Shown here: positions 1-7,052 of the stretch, piece by piece | How the letters are laid out: every line of letters starts with the position of its first letter | Position numbering within the stretch: the stretch's first letter is position 1 | Assembly (NCBI GenBank): GCA_964405325.1 | Contig: CAYONM010000048.1 | Coordinates: 1-19,248, forward strand | Length of the DNA: 19,248 bases | Source of the DNA: CAYONM01 sp964405325 | GTDB lineage: Bacteria; Planctomycetota; UBA11346 | Direction of reading: 5' to 3' | The notes under the pieces: generated by a model | What the model was told of the DNA's origin: nothing | What the model saw: the letters and a program-made list of their open reading frames with translations, nothing else | The model's database searches: none | Program-made: the position numbers and the translations under genes

Positions 1-26
1 CCCAATCCCGCCATCGCCTCATGGTG

Positions 27-108
27 TCTCTCACAAAGGCGCGGAGAACACGGAGCAAGAGCCCAGAAAACAGCTTTTTTCTCCGTGCCTCCGTGCCTCT
101 GTGAGAGG
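27..108. repeat. Palindromic intergenic repeat with CACGGAG arms
   Basis: Two arms face each other: the left (27-55) contains TCTCACAAAGGCGCGGAG and ends ACACGGAG; the right (81-108) is CTCCGTGCCTCCGTGCCTCT followed by GTGAGAGG. Reverse-complementing the right arm gives the left arm with a few mismatches. The centre (56-80) is A-rich then T-rich (AGAAAACAGCTTTTTT). I see no ORF that uses it. 'CACGGAG' palindromes of this sort recur between genes in many bacterial genomes; that is a recollection, not a search. It could form a hairpin in RNA and act as a terminator for a gene left of the window. Confidence 0.7.
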
Positions 109-264
109 AAATCAGGTCCTATGGCTTGAACGGGAAGTGGTCCTGCTGGTAAGGAGGCCTCCTCTTGGAGCAATGAGCGCCTACCGACCTCAGAGCTTTG
201 AGCGGCCCTGGCCTGCTCGAGAGCCCACCGCTTGTCAGGTGTGGGAGCTGGTTATGGTGCCGCC

Positions 265-1080
265 GTGCCCTACCAGAGCATCCGCGAATTGCCCGTACCC
301 GTGGCGCGAATCGCCTTGGGCGGGCGGTATTTTGGTCGTGAGGTCGATTTGCAGCAGGCCGCCTTGTTGCTCGACACCTACAGCGCTGCCGGCGGCAATC
401 ATCTTGATACCGGCGGTACGGCCTTGGCTGAGCGCTGTATCGGTGCGTGGCTGCGGGTGCACGGCAATCGGGATGGGGTGGTTCTGGCCGCTGCGATCGC
501 CGGACCCGATGCCGACACCGGTCTGGCTCGCTTGAATCCTGCGGCTCTGCGTTTGGATTTGGGTGATTGTCTCGATCGTTTGGGGACGGATCATCTGGAT
601 ATCTGCTATGTGCAGGAGGATGATCCATGCCGGCCCATCGACGAATTGGTCGATATGCTGCAGGCCTTGGTCGATGAAGGTCTGACCCAGGCTATTGCCT
701 GCTGTCAGTGGTCCCCGCAGCGGCAGCTGGCTTTCAATGCCATGGCGCAGCGACAGGGTCGCCCGGGGTTTGTGTGTCAGCAGCTGGCCGGTAGCTCTGA
801 AGTTGGCTTTGATTGGCTCTCTCTGCCCGAGCTGGAGTTGTGGCAGGACCGTTTGCAACAGGACTGTTACCTCGCTTTCCGTCTGCGTCATGCTCAACCG
901 CATGAGTTGTTACAACGCTGGTCCGCCAATCTGGCGCAATCATCAACGCAGTCCGATCGTCCGGCCCTGATCGATCTGTTGTACCATCCACGGGTCCTGC
1001 TGGTGTTGGATGCCTCCGCCCCGGGGCAGCTGGATCGCGTCTGGCAGGCGGCCTTGTCGGAGCCGCTGTACTCGCCGTAG
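265..1080 (+). CDS. Aldo/keto reductase-fold protein, catalytic tetrad degenerate
   Basis: The protein (271 aa from this start) has the order of an aldo/keto reductase: an N-terminal strand ending IALGG, the barrel stretch GGNHLDTGGTALAERCIGAWL, and DCLDRLGTDHLDICYVQEDD, which matches the family's 'sl.rLg.dyiDlyl.H.pD'. The tetrad Asp is kept (D48 in this numbering). The residue five on, normally Tyr, is Ala53. The usual TK after the next strand is Ala-rich (VVLAAAIAG). The His of 'LLH' is Gln117. It therefore cannot do normal NADPH-dependent carbonyl reduction; a binding or regulatory role is inferred. The open frame begins after a stop at 199. TTG 232, GTG 241 and GTG 265 are possible starts and none has a clear RBS. 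GTG 265 is chosen because the family begins just before this point. Confidence 0.75.
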   Translation: MPYQSIRELPVPVARIALGGRYFGREVDLQQAALLLDTYSAAGGNHLDTGGTALAERCIGAWLRVHGNRDGVVLAAAIAGPDADTGLARLNPAALRLDLGDCLDRLGTDHLDICYVQEDDPCRPIDELVDMLQALVDEGLTQAIACCQWSPQRQLAFNAMAQRQGRPGFVCQQLAGSSEVGFDWLSLPELELWQDRLQQDCYLAFRLRHAQPHELLQRWSANLAQSSTQSDRPALIDLLYHPRVLLVLDASAPGQLDRVWQAALSEPLYSP

Positions 1081-1219
1081 GCCGGTGGCAGTAAAGCGGG
1101 AAAATCGAAGCATGATTGCAGGCGGCTTTTTGCTGGAGCCCGACTGGCGGGTGCGACGGTCGTCGCGAGGTCCGAGTCGGACTGGCGGTGGACGCCCCCT
1201 CTGAGGAAAGCGCCAGGTA

Positions 1220-1248
1220 TTGCCGTTATCGTATTTTGTGGGTACACT
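1220..1248 (+). promoter_or_regulatory. Predicted sigma-70-like promoter for the usp gene
   Basis: TTGCCG (1220-1225) and TACACT (1243-1248) are separated by exactly 17 bp; each matches 4 of 6 consensus bases. Transcription would start near 1255, giving a leader of about 15 nt that consists mostly of the purine-rich RBS. This is by-eye prediction only. Confidence 0.45.
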
Positions 1249-1269
1249 CCAATTGGAGGGAGGTGTCAG

Positions 1270-1716
1270 ATGAGCGAGCAACAGATCATCATCGCCGTGA
1301 GCGGCAACGGTGGTGAGAAACCGCATATCGAAGCGGGGCTCCGACAGGCGAAACTGCTGGATGCCAGCGTCCGCATCGTGCACGTGGTGCGCATGCTGCT
1401 GGTGCCAGCCGGCTATGCGGTTGGCGATGTCACCGCCTTCGAGGCCAAGGCCAACGACCCGTGCAGCCACGTCGATGGCTTGCGCGCCTATGTCGAACAG
1501 GTGCTCGAGCGGCCACTGGAGCCAGGCGAGGCTGCCTTCACCGCCATTCGCGGCGATGATGTGGAGGAATTGATCGAATTATCCGGCACCTGCACGATGC
1601 TGGTGCTCGGTCATCACCACATCAATGGCTTCCTGCATATTTTCACCCACACCGTGGACGAGCGGATCATCAATCGGGCCAGGTGTCCGGTGTTGATCGT
1701 GCCCGAAGTAGGGTAG
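1270..1716 (+). CDS. Universal stress protein (UspA family), degenerate nucleotide motif
   Basis: A single-domain 148-aa protein of usual Usp length. It starts with the beta-strand QQIIIAVSGNGG, then a helix and strand ASVRIVHVVRML, and ends with the typical RARCPVLIVPE. The start is ATG 1270 with a strong RBS (GGGAGG at 1258-1263, 6 nt spacing). Usp proteins are cytoplasmic and bind ATP or other ligands in stress responses. Here the first-strand Asp is Ser11. The G-2x-G-9x-G-S/T loop reads GHHHINGFLHIFTHT (from G114), losing its second Gly and the GS pair, so ATP binding is doubtful. The gene stands alone between the AKR-like gene and a convergent STAS gene. Confidence 0.85.
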   Translation: MSEQQIIIAVSGNGGEKPHIEAGLRQAKLLDASVRIVHVVRMLLVPAGYAVGDVTAFEAKANDPCSHVDGLRAYVEQVLERPLEPGEAAFTAIRGDDVEELIELSGTCTMLVLGHHHINGFLHIFTHTVDERIINRARCPVLIVPEVG

Positions 1717-1737
1717 GAGTCGCGAAGGCAGCGCGAA

Positions 1738-1770
1738 GACCAGCCGGGGTGACATGCTGTCCGGCTGGTT
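1738..1770 (+). terminator. Hairpin downstream of usp, possible terminator
   Basis: GACCAGCCGG (1738-1747) pairs with CCGGCTGGTT (1761-1770), a 10-bp stem with one G-U pair and a 13-nt loop, beginning 21 nt after the usp stop. The following tract (CGTTGGGTCT) has only a few Ts, so a weak or Rho-assisted terminator is more likely than a classic intrinsic one. Confidence 0.5.
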
Positions 1771-1780
1771 CGTTGGGTCT

Positions 1781-1941
1781 GGGCACCTCTCAAAACTCAG
1801 GCACTTCGCCAGACTTGCGCTTTCCGGCCCTGCCTGCGTTGCTGGAACCTCGAAATAGCCCTGCTATTCCTTCGGCCCCAGCGCCTTGGCAGGACCAAAA
1901 ATCGTCTGCGCCTGGCTCGATCTGAGTTTATAGAGGTGCCC
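1781..1941. repeat. 161-bp palindromic repeat element, copy A
   Basis: Terminal inverted repeats are GGGCACCTCTCAAAACTCAG (1781-1800) and its near-complement at 1922-1941 (18 of 20 positions match). The interior is itself an imperfect hairpin: CTGCGTTGCT (1834-1843) faces CCAGCGCCTTGG, and an inner AAATAGC/GCTATT pair sits at the tip. There is no transposase and no credible ORF. It lies between the convergent usp and STAS genes, where it could end transcription from both sides. The core motifs recur in copy B at 17604-17735. Confidence 0.8.
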
Positions 1942-1953
1942 GTCTGTTGTCAG

Positions 1954-2322
1954 CTACCCCAGGTGGATGGTGAACATGGAATCAATTCGCAGCATCTGTA
2001 GCGATCGTTGCACTTGCGGACCGACATTCATCAGGTGGATGCCATCGCTGCAGCGATCACGAAAGCCCTGGTGCAGTTGGATCAGACCGGCGAACACTGT
2101 GGAGCTGACGATGGAACAGTGGATGAAATCAACTTCCAGTCGCTTCAGCGGTTGCTGATAATAGGTGATGATTTCGCCGGCCCAGGGCTGGCCCTTGTTT
2201 TCGTGGTCGAAGCGGCTGCGGATGAGGATGCACAGGCAGTCATCGTCCAGCTGGCATTGGTAGCCACAGAGCTCCGGCGGTGGCAGGGCCTGAGGGCGGT
2301 CCGATTCGGCGTGCTCATCCAC
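1954..2322 (-). CDS. STAS-domain protein (anti-anti-sigma-like)
   Basis: A 122-aa protein whose second half is a STAS domain: KRLEVDFIHCSIVSSTVFAG, then a helix LIQLHQGFRDRC, the strand GIHLMNVGP and the closing helix VQRSLQMLRIDSMFTIHL. This matches the 'vDls.v.fiDSsglgaLl..h...' pattern. The phospho-acceptor Ser would be S73 or S74; the Asp before it is missing, so phosphorylation by an anti-sigma kinase is uncertain. The first 20 residues are polar and acidic. The start is GTG 2322; AAGGA lies 10 nt upstream. No anti-sigma kinase or phosphatase is adjacent, but a Ser/Thr kinase and rpoN are just upstream on the same strand, so a role as a partner or target of that cluster is inferred. Confidence 0.75.
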   Translation of the reverse strand: MDEHAESDRPQALPPPELCGYQCQLDDDCLCILIRSRFDHENKGQPWAGEIITYYQQPLKRLEVDFIHCSIVSSTVFAGLIQLHQGFRDRCSDGIHLMNVGPQVQRSLQMLRIDSMFTIHLG

Positions 2323-2404
2323 GATGCAAAAATCCTTGTCGAGATTCCACCAGACTATGCTTCAGAAATACAGACTTCGCAAGTCATGACTGGTCCATCA
2401 CAAA

Positions 2405-2418
2405 GGGGGCTTGCCCCC
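2405..2418. terminator. GGGGGC/GCCCCC hairpin downstream of rpoN
   Basis: GGGGGC (2405-2410) and GCCCCC (2413-2418) form a compact GC stem around TT. It lies in the 171-bp gap between rpoN and the STAS gene, 76 nt after the rpoN stop. On the minus strand it is followed by CCCTTTGTG rather than a real U-tract, so terminator activity is uncertain. A related stem occurs at 17755-17770. Confidence 0.4.
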
Positions 2419-2493
2419 GCCCGTCCGGCTCGGATCTCGCGATGTTCGTCGCGCACGCTTGGCGCAGGATCACCGAAAAATGACGACGTTTTT

Positions 2494-3939
2494 TTACGCG
2501 AATTGCCGCCGCTGCCGGGTGCTGGGGATGCCGTCGGCGATGCGGTATTTGGTGACCGTGCGGCGGGAAATGTCCAGGCCATCTTTGGCCAGCAGGTCGG
2601 CGATGGCCTGGTCGGATAAGGGCTTTTTCTTGGATTCCAGCTCGATGATCTTCTTGATCTTCAAGCGCACCGCCTTGCTGCTTTCGGCATCGCCGCCTTC
2701 GTTGCTGGCGATGCCGCCGGAGAAGAAATCTGACAGCGGCAGCACCCCGGAAGGGGTCTGGATAAATTTGTCTTTCACCGCACGGCTGACGGTGGCGACA
2801 TGCATGCCGATGGTGTCGGCAATATTCTGTCGCATCAGCGGTTTGAGCGCTTCAATGCCCTGGTCGAGGAATTCTCGTTGCCGGCGCACCACCTCGGTGA
2901 CGATTTTCAGGAGGGTGCGTTTGCGTTGCGCCACCGCATCGATGATGAATTTGGCGCTGGAGAGTTTTTCTCGCAGATAATCCTTTTCGCGTTTCTCGAT
3001 GTCGGGATCGTTGACCAGCTCCTGGTACTCTTCGCTGACGGTCACCTTCGGCAGGTTGGAATCGGGCACCGATACCACCCACTCGTCGGCCTCGTCGCGT
3101 TCGGCGACCACATCGGGAATGATCACCCGGTTTTCGCTGCGGCCGAAGGGCAAGCCCGGTTGCGGGTCCAGGTGCGCAATCACTTCCAGCGCTTCCTGGA
3201 TGCGTTGGACTTCGCACTCCACCGCCTGCGCTACCACTGGCAGGCGGTTGCGTAGCATGTCGTCCAGGTGTTGGCGGATCAGCATGATCTCGAAGGAATT
3301 ATCCCCCGGTTCGCGCTCCAGCTGTAGGATCAGGCAGTCGGCCAGATCCTGGGCGCCGATGCCGGCGGGTTCGCAGGAGCGTACTGCTTCCCAGGCCTGT
3401 TCGGCAGCTTCGAGTTTTTCTTCCGGGAAGAGCTCATCCAGGCGCACGGTCAGATAGCCGCGCCGGTCGATCTGCCACGCGATGTCGTGCGCCGTTTCGC
3501 GGGCCTCGGGCGACAGGTCCAAAAAACGCAGCTGGTCCATCAGGTGGTCGGCCAGGGTCGGCGGTAGTTCCGGGGCGGCGTTGATCGCCTCCATCTTGTC
3601 CGGGTCGTCATCGTCCGGGGCGCTGCGACGGGTTTTCAGGAAATCGGCATAGCCACTGGAATCTTCGCCATCGTAGATGCTTTCCAGGCGGCTGGCCTCG
3701 CTCTCGGGCTGACTTGTTTCCGTATTGGGGTTGGGGCTGGGGCTGGGGTCATCGGCGCTGTCTTGCTCGGGTCCATCGGCGATCTCCAAGGTGGGGTTTG
3801 ATTCCACCTCGTTCATGATCCGTTCCTCCAGTGCCATCTGGGGCAGCAGCAGGATCTCGATGGACTGGATCATCTGCGGTGTGAGCTTGAGTTTCTGCTC
3901 CATCCGCATGTTGAGATGCTGGCGCATCTGCAGGGCCAC
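2494..3939 (-). CDS. rpoN: RNA polymerase sigma-54 factor RpoN
   Basis: A 481-aa protein with all sigma-54 landmarks. Region I is at residues 5-50 (LKLTPQMIQSIEILLLPQMA, ESNPTLE). An acidic, Pro/Ser/Asn-rich linker follows at about 55-120. Then come the core-binding domain, the helix-turn-helix (QNIADTIGMHVATVSRAVKD) followed by TPSGVLPLSDFFSGG, and the C-terminal RpoN box SRRTVTKYR (canonical ARRTVAKYR) near 458-466. It directs polymerase to -24/-12 promoters and needs AAA+ activators, none of which is in this window. The start is GTG 3939: GAGGAGG (3953-3947) lies 7 nt before it. An ATG at 3946 is out of frame. The gene lies 41 nt downstream of a membrane Ser/Thr kinase gene, so co-transcription is likely. 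Confidence 0.97.
   Translation of the reverse strand: MALQMRQHLNMRMEQKLKLTPQMIQSIEILLLPQMALEERIMNEVESNPTLEIADGPEQDSADDPSPSPNPNTETSQPESEASRLESIYDGEDSSGYADFLKTRRSAPDDDDPDKMEAINAAPELPPTLADHLMDQLRFLDLSPEARETAHDIAWQIDRRGYLTVRLDELFPEEKLEAAEQAWEAVRSCEPAGIGAQDLADCLILQLEREPGDNSFEIMLIRQHLDDMLRNRLPVVAQAVECEVQRIQEALEVIAHLDPQPGLPFGRSENRVIIPDVVAERDEADEWVVSVPDSNLPKVTVSEEYQELVNDPDIEKREKDYLREKLSSAKFIIDAVAQRKRTLLKIVTEVVRRQREFLDQGIEALKPLMRQNIADTIGMHVATVSRAVKDKFIQTPSGVLPLSDFFSGGIASNEGGDAESSKAVRLKIKKIIELESKKKPLSDQAIADLLAKDGLDISRRTVTKYRIADGIPSTRQRRQFA
3727..3748 (+). other. G-quadruplex-type motif inside rpoN
   Basis: Four GGGG runs (3727-3730, 3733-3736, 3739-3742, 3745-3748) are separated by two-base loops TT, CT and CT on the plus strand, which is the template strand of rpoN. 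The same tract encodes the Pro-Ser-Pro-Asn stretch of the RpoN linker. Whether it folds in vivo is not shown by sequence. Confidence 0.6.
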
Positions 3940-3980
3940 GGGCCATCCTCCTCAGGTTAAGGCGTTTGTTCTAGCAAAGA

Positions 3981-5552
3981 TTACGCCAATTCATTGGAGT
4001 CGCAAGCTGCCGACGGTGAATTCTTGTGCTGGTAGGGGTGGCAAGCGGCGGCGTCTTCTTGGCGCCAAGTGGCTAGTTCGGAGCGATCCAGAAGTTGCAG
4101 CACCTGCCGGCAATCCCGCGGCCGGTTTGCTGGCTCCTTCTGCATGCAGGCCAGCAGCAACAGATCCAGCGGTTCGGGAATCGCCTGCTCGCTGTGCTCG
4201 CTCACCCGCGGTTCCTCCTGTTGGCAGTGCGCCAACAGGGTGGCCATGGGGGTATCACCTTTAAAGGGTGGTCGGCCGGTCAGCAGCCAGAAGCAGACGC
4301 AGGCCAGGGCATAGACGTCGGCGCGACCGTCCGCATCCAAGGCCTGGGCCTGTTCGGGAGACATGTACTCCGGCGTGCCGAAGATGGTGTTGGCCTGGGT
4401 CAGGCGAGCGACGCTGATGTTGGCATCGGTCTGGTCGGCGTTTTCGGTGGCGATCACCAGGCCAAAATCCAGGATTTTGACGTGATCCAGTATCACGCCA
4501 TCGCGGCACAGGAACAGGTTGGCGGGTTTGATGTCGCGATGCACCAAGCCGTTGTCGTGGGCTTCCATCAGGCTGTAGCAGGCTTGGCGGAGGATGTGGA
4601 TGACCCGGGCTGGTGGTTGAGGCCCATCTTCCAGCACCAGGGCATCGAGATTGATGCCATCCAGTCGTTCCATGGCGTAATAGAAGGTGCCGGTTTCGCT
4701 GACGCCATAGTCGTAGATGCGTACCGTATTGGACGATTTCAGGGCGGCCGTGGCCTTGGCTTCGCGCTGGAAGCGAGCAATCGCGGTTGGGTCGTCCAGC
4801 TGGGTAATCATCTTGATCGCGGCCGGGGTGGCCAGCAGGCGATGCCGCGCCAGCCAGACTTCGCCCATGCCGCCACGGCCCAGGCATTGTTCCAGGCGAT
4901 AACTGCCCAGGTCTGCCAGCTGGCTGTTGGCCCGTTCGGCCACGTTTTCCAGCCGACTGATCACCCAGCTGATGAAGCAGGCAGCGCCGACCACGGTCAG
5001 GCTGTTGACGCTCATCAATTCCAAGGTGCCCAGGTCGTAACCGGGCAGGCCGGTCCACTGTCGGCCCAACTGCCAGAACCAGAAGGAAGCGGTGGCGACC
5101 AGTGCCAGGAGCGCCTGGACCAGCAGGTGGGTCCGAATCAGCATGGAAAAGAGCAGGGTGATGATGCAGACCCACAGGTAGCTGTAGCTGGTGCCGCCGT
5201 CTGAGCTGCGTGCTAAGCGGAGATCGGTAATCGAGTTCAGGGCCAGACAGACGGCCAGGTGGTAGGCGGCGACGGACCAGAACAGCCAGGTTCCTGGTAG
5301 CAGGCGCTTGCTCCAGAGGATCAGCAGCAGCCCCCCGAGTCCGAACAGACCATAGAAATCCCAGCGCACCCCTTGGTCGATGGATTGGCCTGGGAGGACG
5401 GCCAGCACCGCGTCGCCCAGCTTGGTCATGCCGAAAATCAGCAGGACCACGAACAGATAGATCACGGCACGTTGGCGGTCGTCCACCACCTGCAGTCGCC
5501 GGGTATGGCCGGAGACTTGGCGTAACAGTCGTTCAGGCAGGGTGCCGCTCAT
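3981..5552 (-). CDS. Membrane Ser/Thr protein kinase (Hanks type) with N-terminal multi-TM domain
   Basis: The first 200 or so residues hold about six hydrophobic segments (near 29-42, 66-80, 88-107, 125-140, 142-160, 183-199) with no recognised sensor domain. The cytoplasmic kinase domain spans about 218-490. It has the Gly loop GRGGMGEVW, Lys247 in AAIKM, VHRDIKPANL with Asp340, LDFGL, and GTPEYMSPEQ in the activation segment. All residues needed for phosphotransfer are present. The topology is inverted relative to most bacterial kinases: membrane part first, kinase last. It sits 44 nt after the ftsA-like gene and 41 nt before rpoN. ATG 5552 lacks an RBS (upstream is AGTCCTCC), consistent with translation tied to the upstream gene. 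Targets are unknown; the FtsA-like and STAS proteins are natural candidates. Confidence 0.95.
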   Translation of the reverse strand: MSGTLPERLLRQVSGHTRRLQVVDDRQRAVIYLFVVLLIFGMTKLGDAVLAVLPGQSIDQGVRWDFYGLFGLGGLLLILWSKRLLPGTWLFWSVAAYHLAVCLALNSITDLRLARSSDGGTSYSYLWVCIITLLFSMLIRTHLLVQALLALVATASFWFWQLGRQWTGLPGYDLGTLELMSVNSLTVVGAACFISWVISRLENVAERANSQLADLGSYRLEQCLGRGGMGEVWLARHRLLATPAAIKMITQLDDPTAIARFQREAKATAALKSSNTVRIYDYGVSETGTFYYAMERLDGINLDALVLEDGPQPPARVIHILRQACYSLMEAHDNGLVHRDIKPANLFLCRDGVILDHVKILDFGLVIATENADQTDANISVARLTQANTIFGTPEYMSPEQAQALDADGRADVYALACVCFWLLTGRPPFKGDTPMATLLAHCQQEEPRVSEHSEQAIPEPLDLLLLACMQKEPANRPRDCRQVLQLLDRSELATWRQEDAAACHPYQHKNSPSAACDSNELA

Positions 5553-5596
5553 GGAGGACTAGTCTGAGCGCCTGGCTGCTGGCTCAAGGCGATGGC

Positions 5597-6853
5597 TCAT
5601 CGAAGCGGTGCCAGGAGCCAATTACGCATGGCGTACCACAGCCGCTTGGCCTGGTGCATGCCGGAGACATCGCGCTGCCGCAGCAGGCGTTCCCGCTCTT
5701 CGGCGGCGGTACGGATCAAACCGGTGGTGACCAGGTCGACCAGTTCCGCTGAGGGGTCGCGGTCCTTGCGACCGGTGCCGAGGGTGACTGGCATGTTGAA
5801 GACCCCCTGCAGCAGGCGGGTCAGGCCGCTGAGGTGGGAGGCTCGGCCAACGACGCTGATCCGTCCTTTGGCAGCCAGCAGATCGCGTTTTTGCAGGTTG
5901 TCGGAGATATCGCGGAAATAATCCAGCAGCAGCTGCCGGGCAGCGGTGGATGCCGGCCCCAGCAGCCGGTCGCGTTCCTGCACATCGCGCCACAGGTAGG
6001 TCTGGCCCAAGGGATCGTCGGCAAAGCGATGATGCTCGGTGACATCAAGCTCTTGCTTCAGCTGTTCGGCCCGGGCGGCATCGAGACTGAAGCGTTCGGC
6101 CAGTAGGGCGTTGATGTGGTCACCACCAAAGTGGTGGGTCTCAATGTGGACCAGTCGGTTTTTGCGATGCACCACCACCGAGGTGTGCCGAGCGCCACAG
6201 TCGAACACCAAATGGCAGCCGGTTTTTGCCAGCATGCGGTACATGCCGCGGTACAGCGCCACCGGCGGCGCGATCAGCGCTTCCAATTCCAGATCGCAGT
6301 CGCGTAGGCGGGCCGACAGCTCGGAGCGCAGGCGCTTGGGCGCGGTGACCAGCATGACATAGCAAGTCAGGCGCTGGCCGGTGTCGCCGATGGGCCGGTC
6401 TGAGGGCCGGTCGCCGTTCTCGTCGCGGACTTCCCAGCGCTGCGGCAATACATGCAGCACCTCACGGTCGACCGCGATGGCCTGATGCGTGGCCCGGGCC
6501 AGGGCCAGCTCGATCTCGTCCGGACCGAAGGTGATGGTTTCGCCGCAGTCCACCGAGCCGACCGCGAAATTCGCCTGCAGTCGGGCGTCGGAGATTGAGA
6601 CAAACACCGAATACGGCCGCACGCTGGCCGAGTGGCAGGCTTCGAAGACGGCTTCGGAGATGGCTTGCCGCCGGCCGCGTTCGTTCAGCTCGAACCAGCT
6701 GCAGTACACCACCTTGTGTGCCACCACCCGCTCCGGTTCACCCGGCTGTCGCCAGGCGACCGTGCACGAGACGTGTCGGCTCGATATCTGGACAATCACA
6801 AGTCCGGCAGCGGCGTTTCCGACCATCTCAGGAGGATCACCGTTTCTCGCCAT
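5597..6853 (-). CDS. ftsA: FtsA-like actin-fold cell division protein, divergent
   Basis: From ATG 6853 the protein is 418 aa, the usual FtsA size. It has an N-terminal strand GLVIVQISSRHVSCTV, an SHS2 (1C) stretch YSVFVSISDARLQANFAVGS, then DREVLHVLPQRWEV, RPIGDTGQRL (FtsA 'dPiGm.G.rL') and a C-terminal basic amphipathic helix QAKRLWYAMRNWLLAPLR like FtsA's membrane anchor. FtsA tethers FtsZ filaments to the membrane. The phosphate-2 motif, normally DIGGGTTD, reads DCGARHTS (218-225), so ATP binding may be impaired. It is not in a dcw cluster; it heads a run with a Ser/Thr kinase and rpoN. The open frame extends to 7096, but that part has no family match. ATG 6934, 6853 and 6826 are all possible, and none has a well-spaced RBS. 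PilM is the alternative fold relative, but the SHS2 insert and C-terminal helix favour FtsA. Confidence 0.82.
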   Translation of the reverse strand: MARNGDPPEMVGNAAAGLVIVQISSRHVSCTVAWRQPGEPERVVAHKVVYCSWFELNERGRRQAISEAVFEACHSASVRPYSVFVSISDARLQANFAVGSVDCGETITFGPDEIELALARATHQAIAVDREVLHVLPQRWEVRDENGDRPSDRPIGDTGQRLTCYVMLVTAPKRLRSELSARLRDCDLELEALIAPPVALYRGMYRMLAKTGCHLVFDCGARHTSVVVHRKNRLVHIETHHFGGDHINALLAERFSLDAARAEQLKQELDVTEHHRFADDPLGQTYLWRDVQERDRLLGPASTAARQLLLDYFRDISDNLQKRDLLAAKGRISVVGRASHLSGLTRLLQGVFNMPVTLGTGRKDRDPSAELVDLVTTGLIRTAAEERERLLRQRDVSGMHQAKRLWYAMRNWLLAPLR

Positions 6854-7016
6854 CGGGCAAGACAGGGAGCCGTCGATGCCAGCAGCCGCCTTCGGTGTAC
6901 CGGCTCCGGTCGACCTCCTCTGGAGCGCAGTCATCTCCTGCCGTAAACGTGCAAGCGGACAAGCAACACCAAGGCCGAGCAGCAGACACTCTTGCGCTGG
7001 AAGTACTGTCTCCACC

Positions 7017-7045
7017 TTGCCCAGCGCGCGCTGGGCCCGCATACT
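7017..7045 (+). promoter_or_regulatory. Predicted promoter with palindromic operator in its spacer
   Basis: TTGCCC (7017-7022) and CATACT (7040-7045) are 17 bp apart, each 4 of 6 to consensus. The perfect 18-bp palindrome GCCCAGCGCGCGCTGGGC (7019-7036) overlaps the -35 box and fills most of the spacer. A dimeric regulator bound there would block polymerase, or twist the spacer as MerR-type activators do. Transcription would begin near 7051-7053, at the start codon of the downstream kinase, giving a leaderless mRNA; this fits the absence of an RBS. Confidence 0.5.
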
Positions 7046-7052
7046 CGCCATG

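Noticed and set aside
2008..2619. 203-codon plus-strand open frame across STAS and the rpoN end
   Set aside because: Antisense to two genes with clear domain signatures; no RBS or family match.
4095..5204. 369-codon plus-strand open frame
   Set aside because: Lies wholly antisense to the membrane kinase gene; sequence is His/Gln/Gly-rich with no family signs, typical of the shadow of a GC-rich gene.
6489..7049. N-terminal extension of the kinase-SUMF1 frame
   Set aside because: Antisense to ftsA and without kinase similarity; the kinase domain begins just after ATG 7053.
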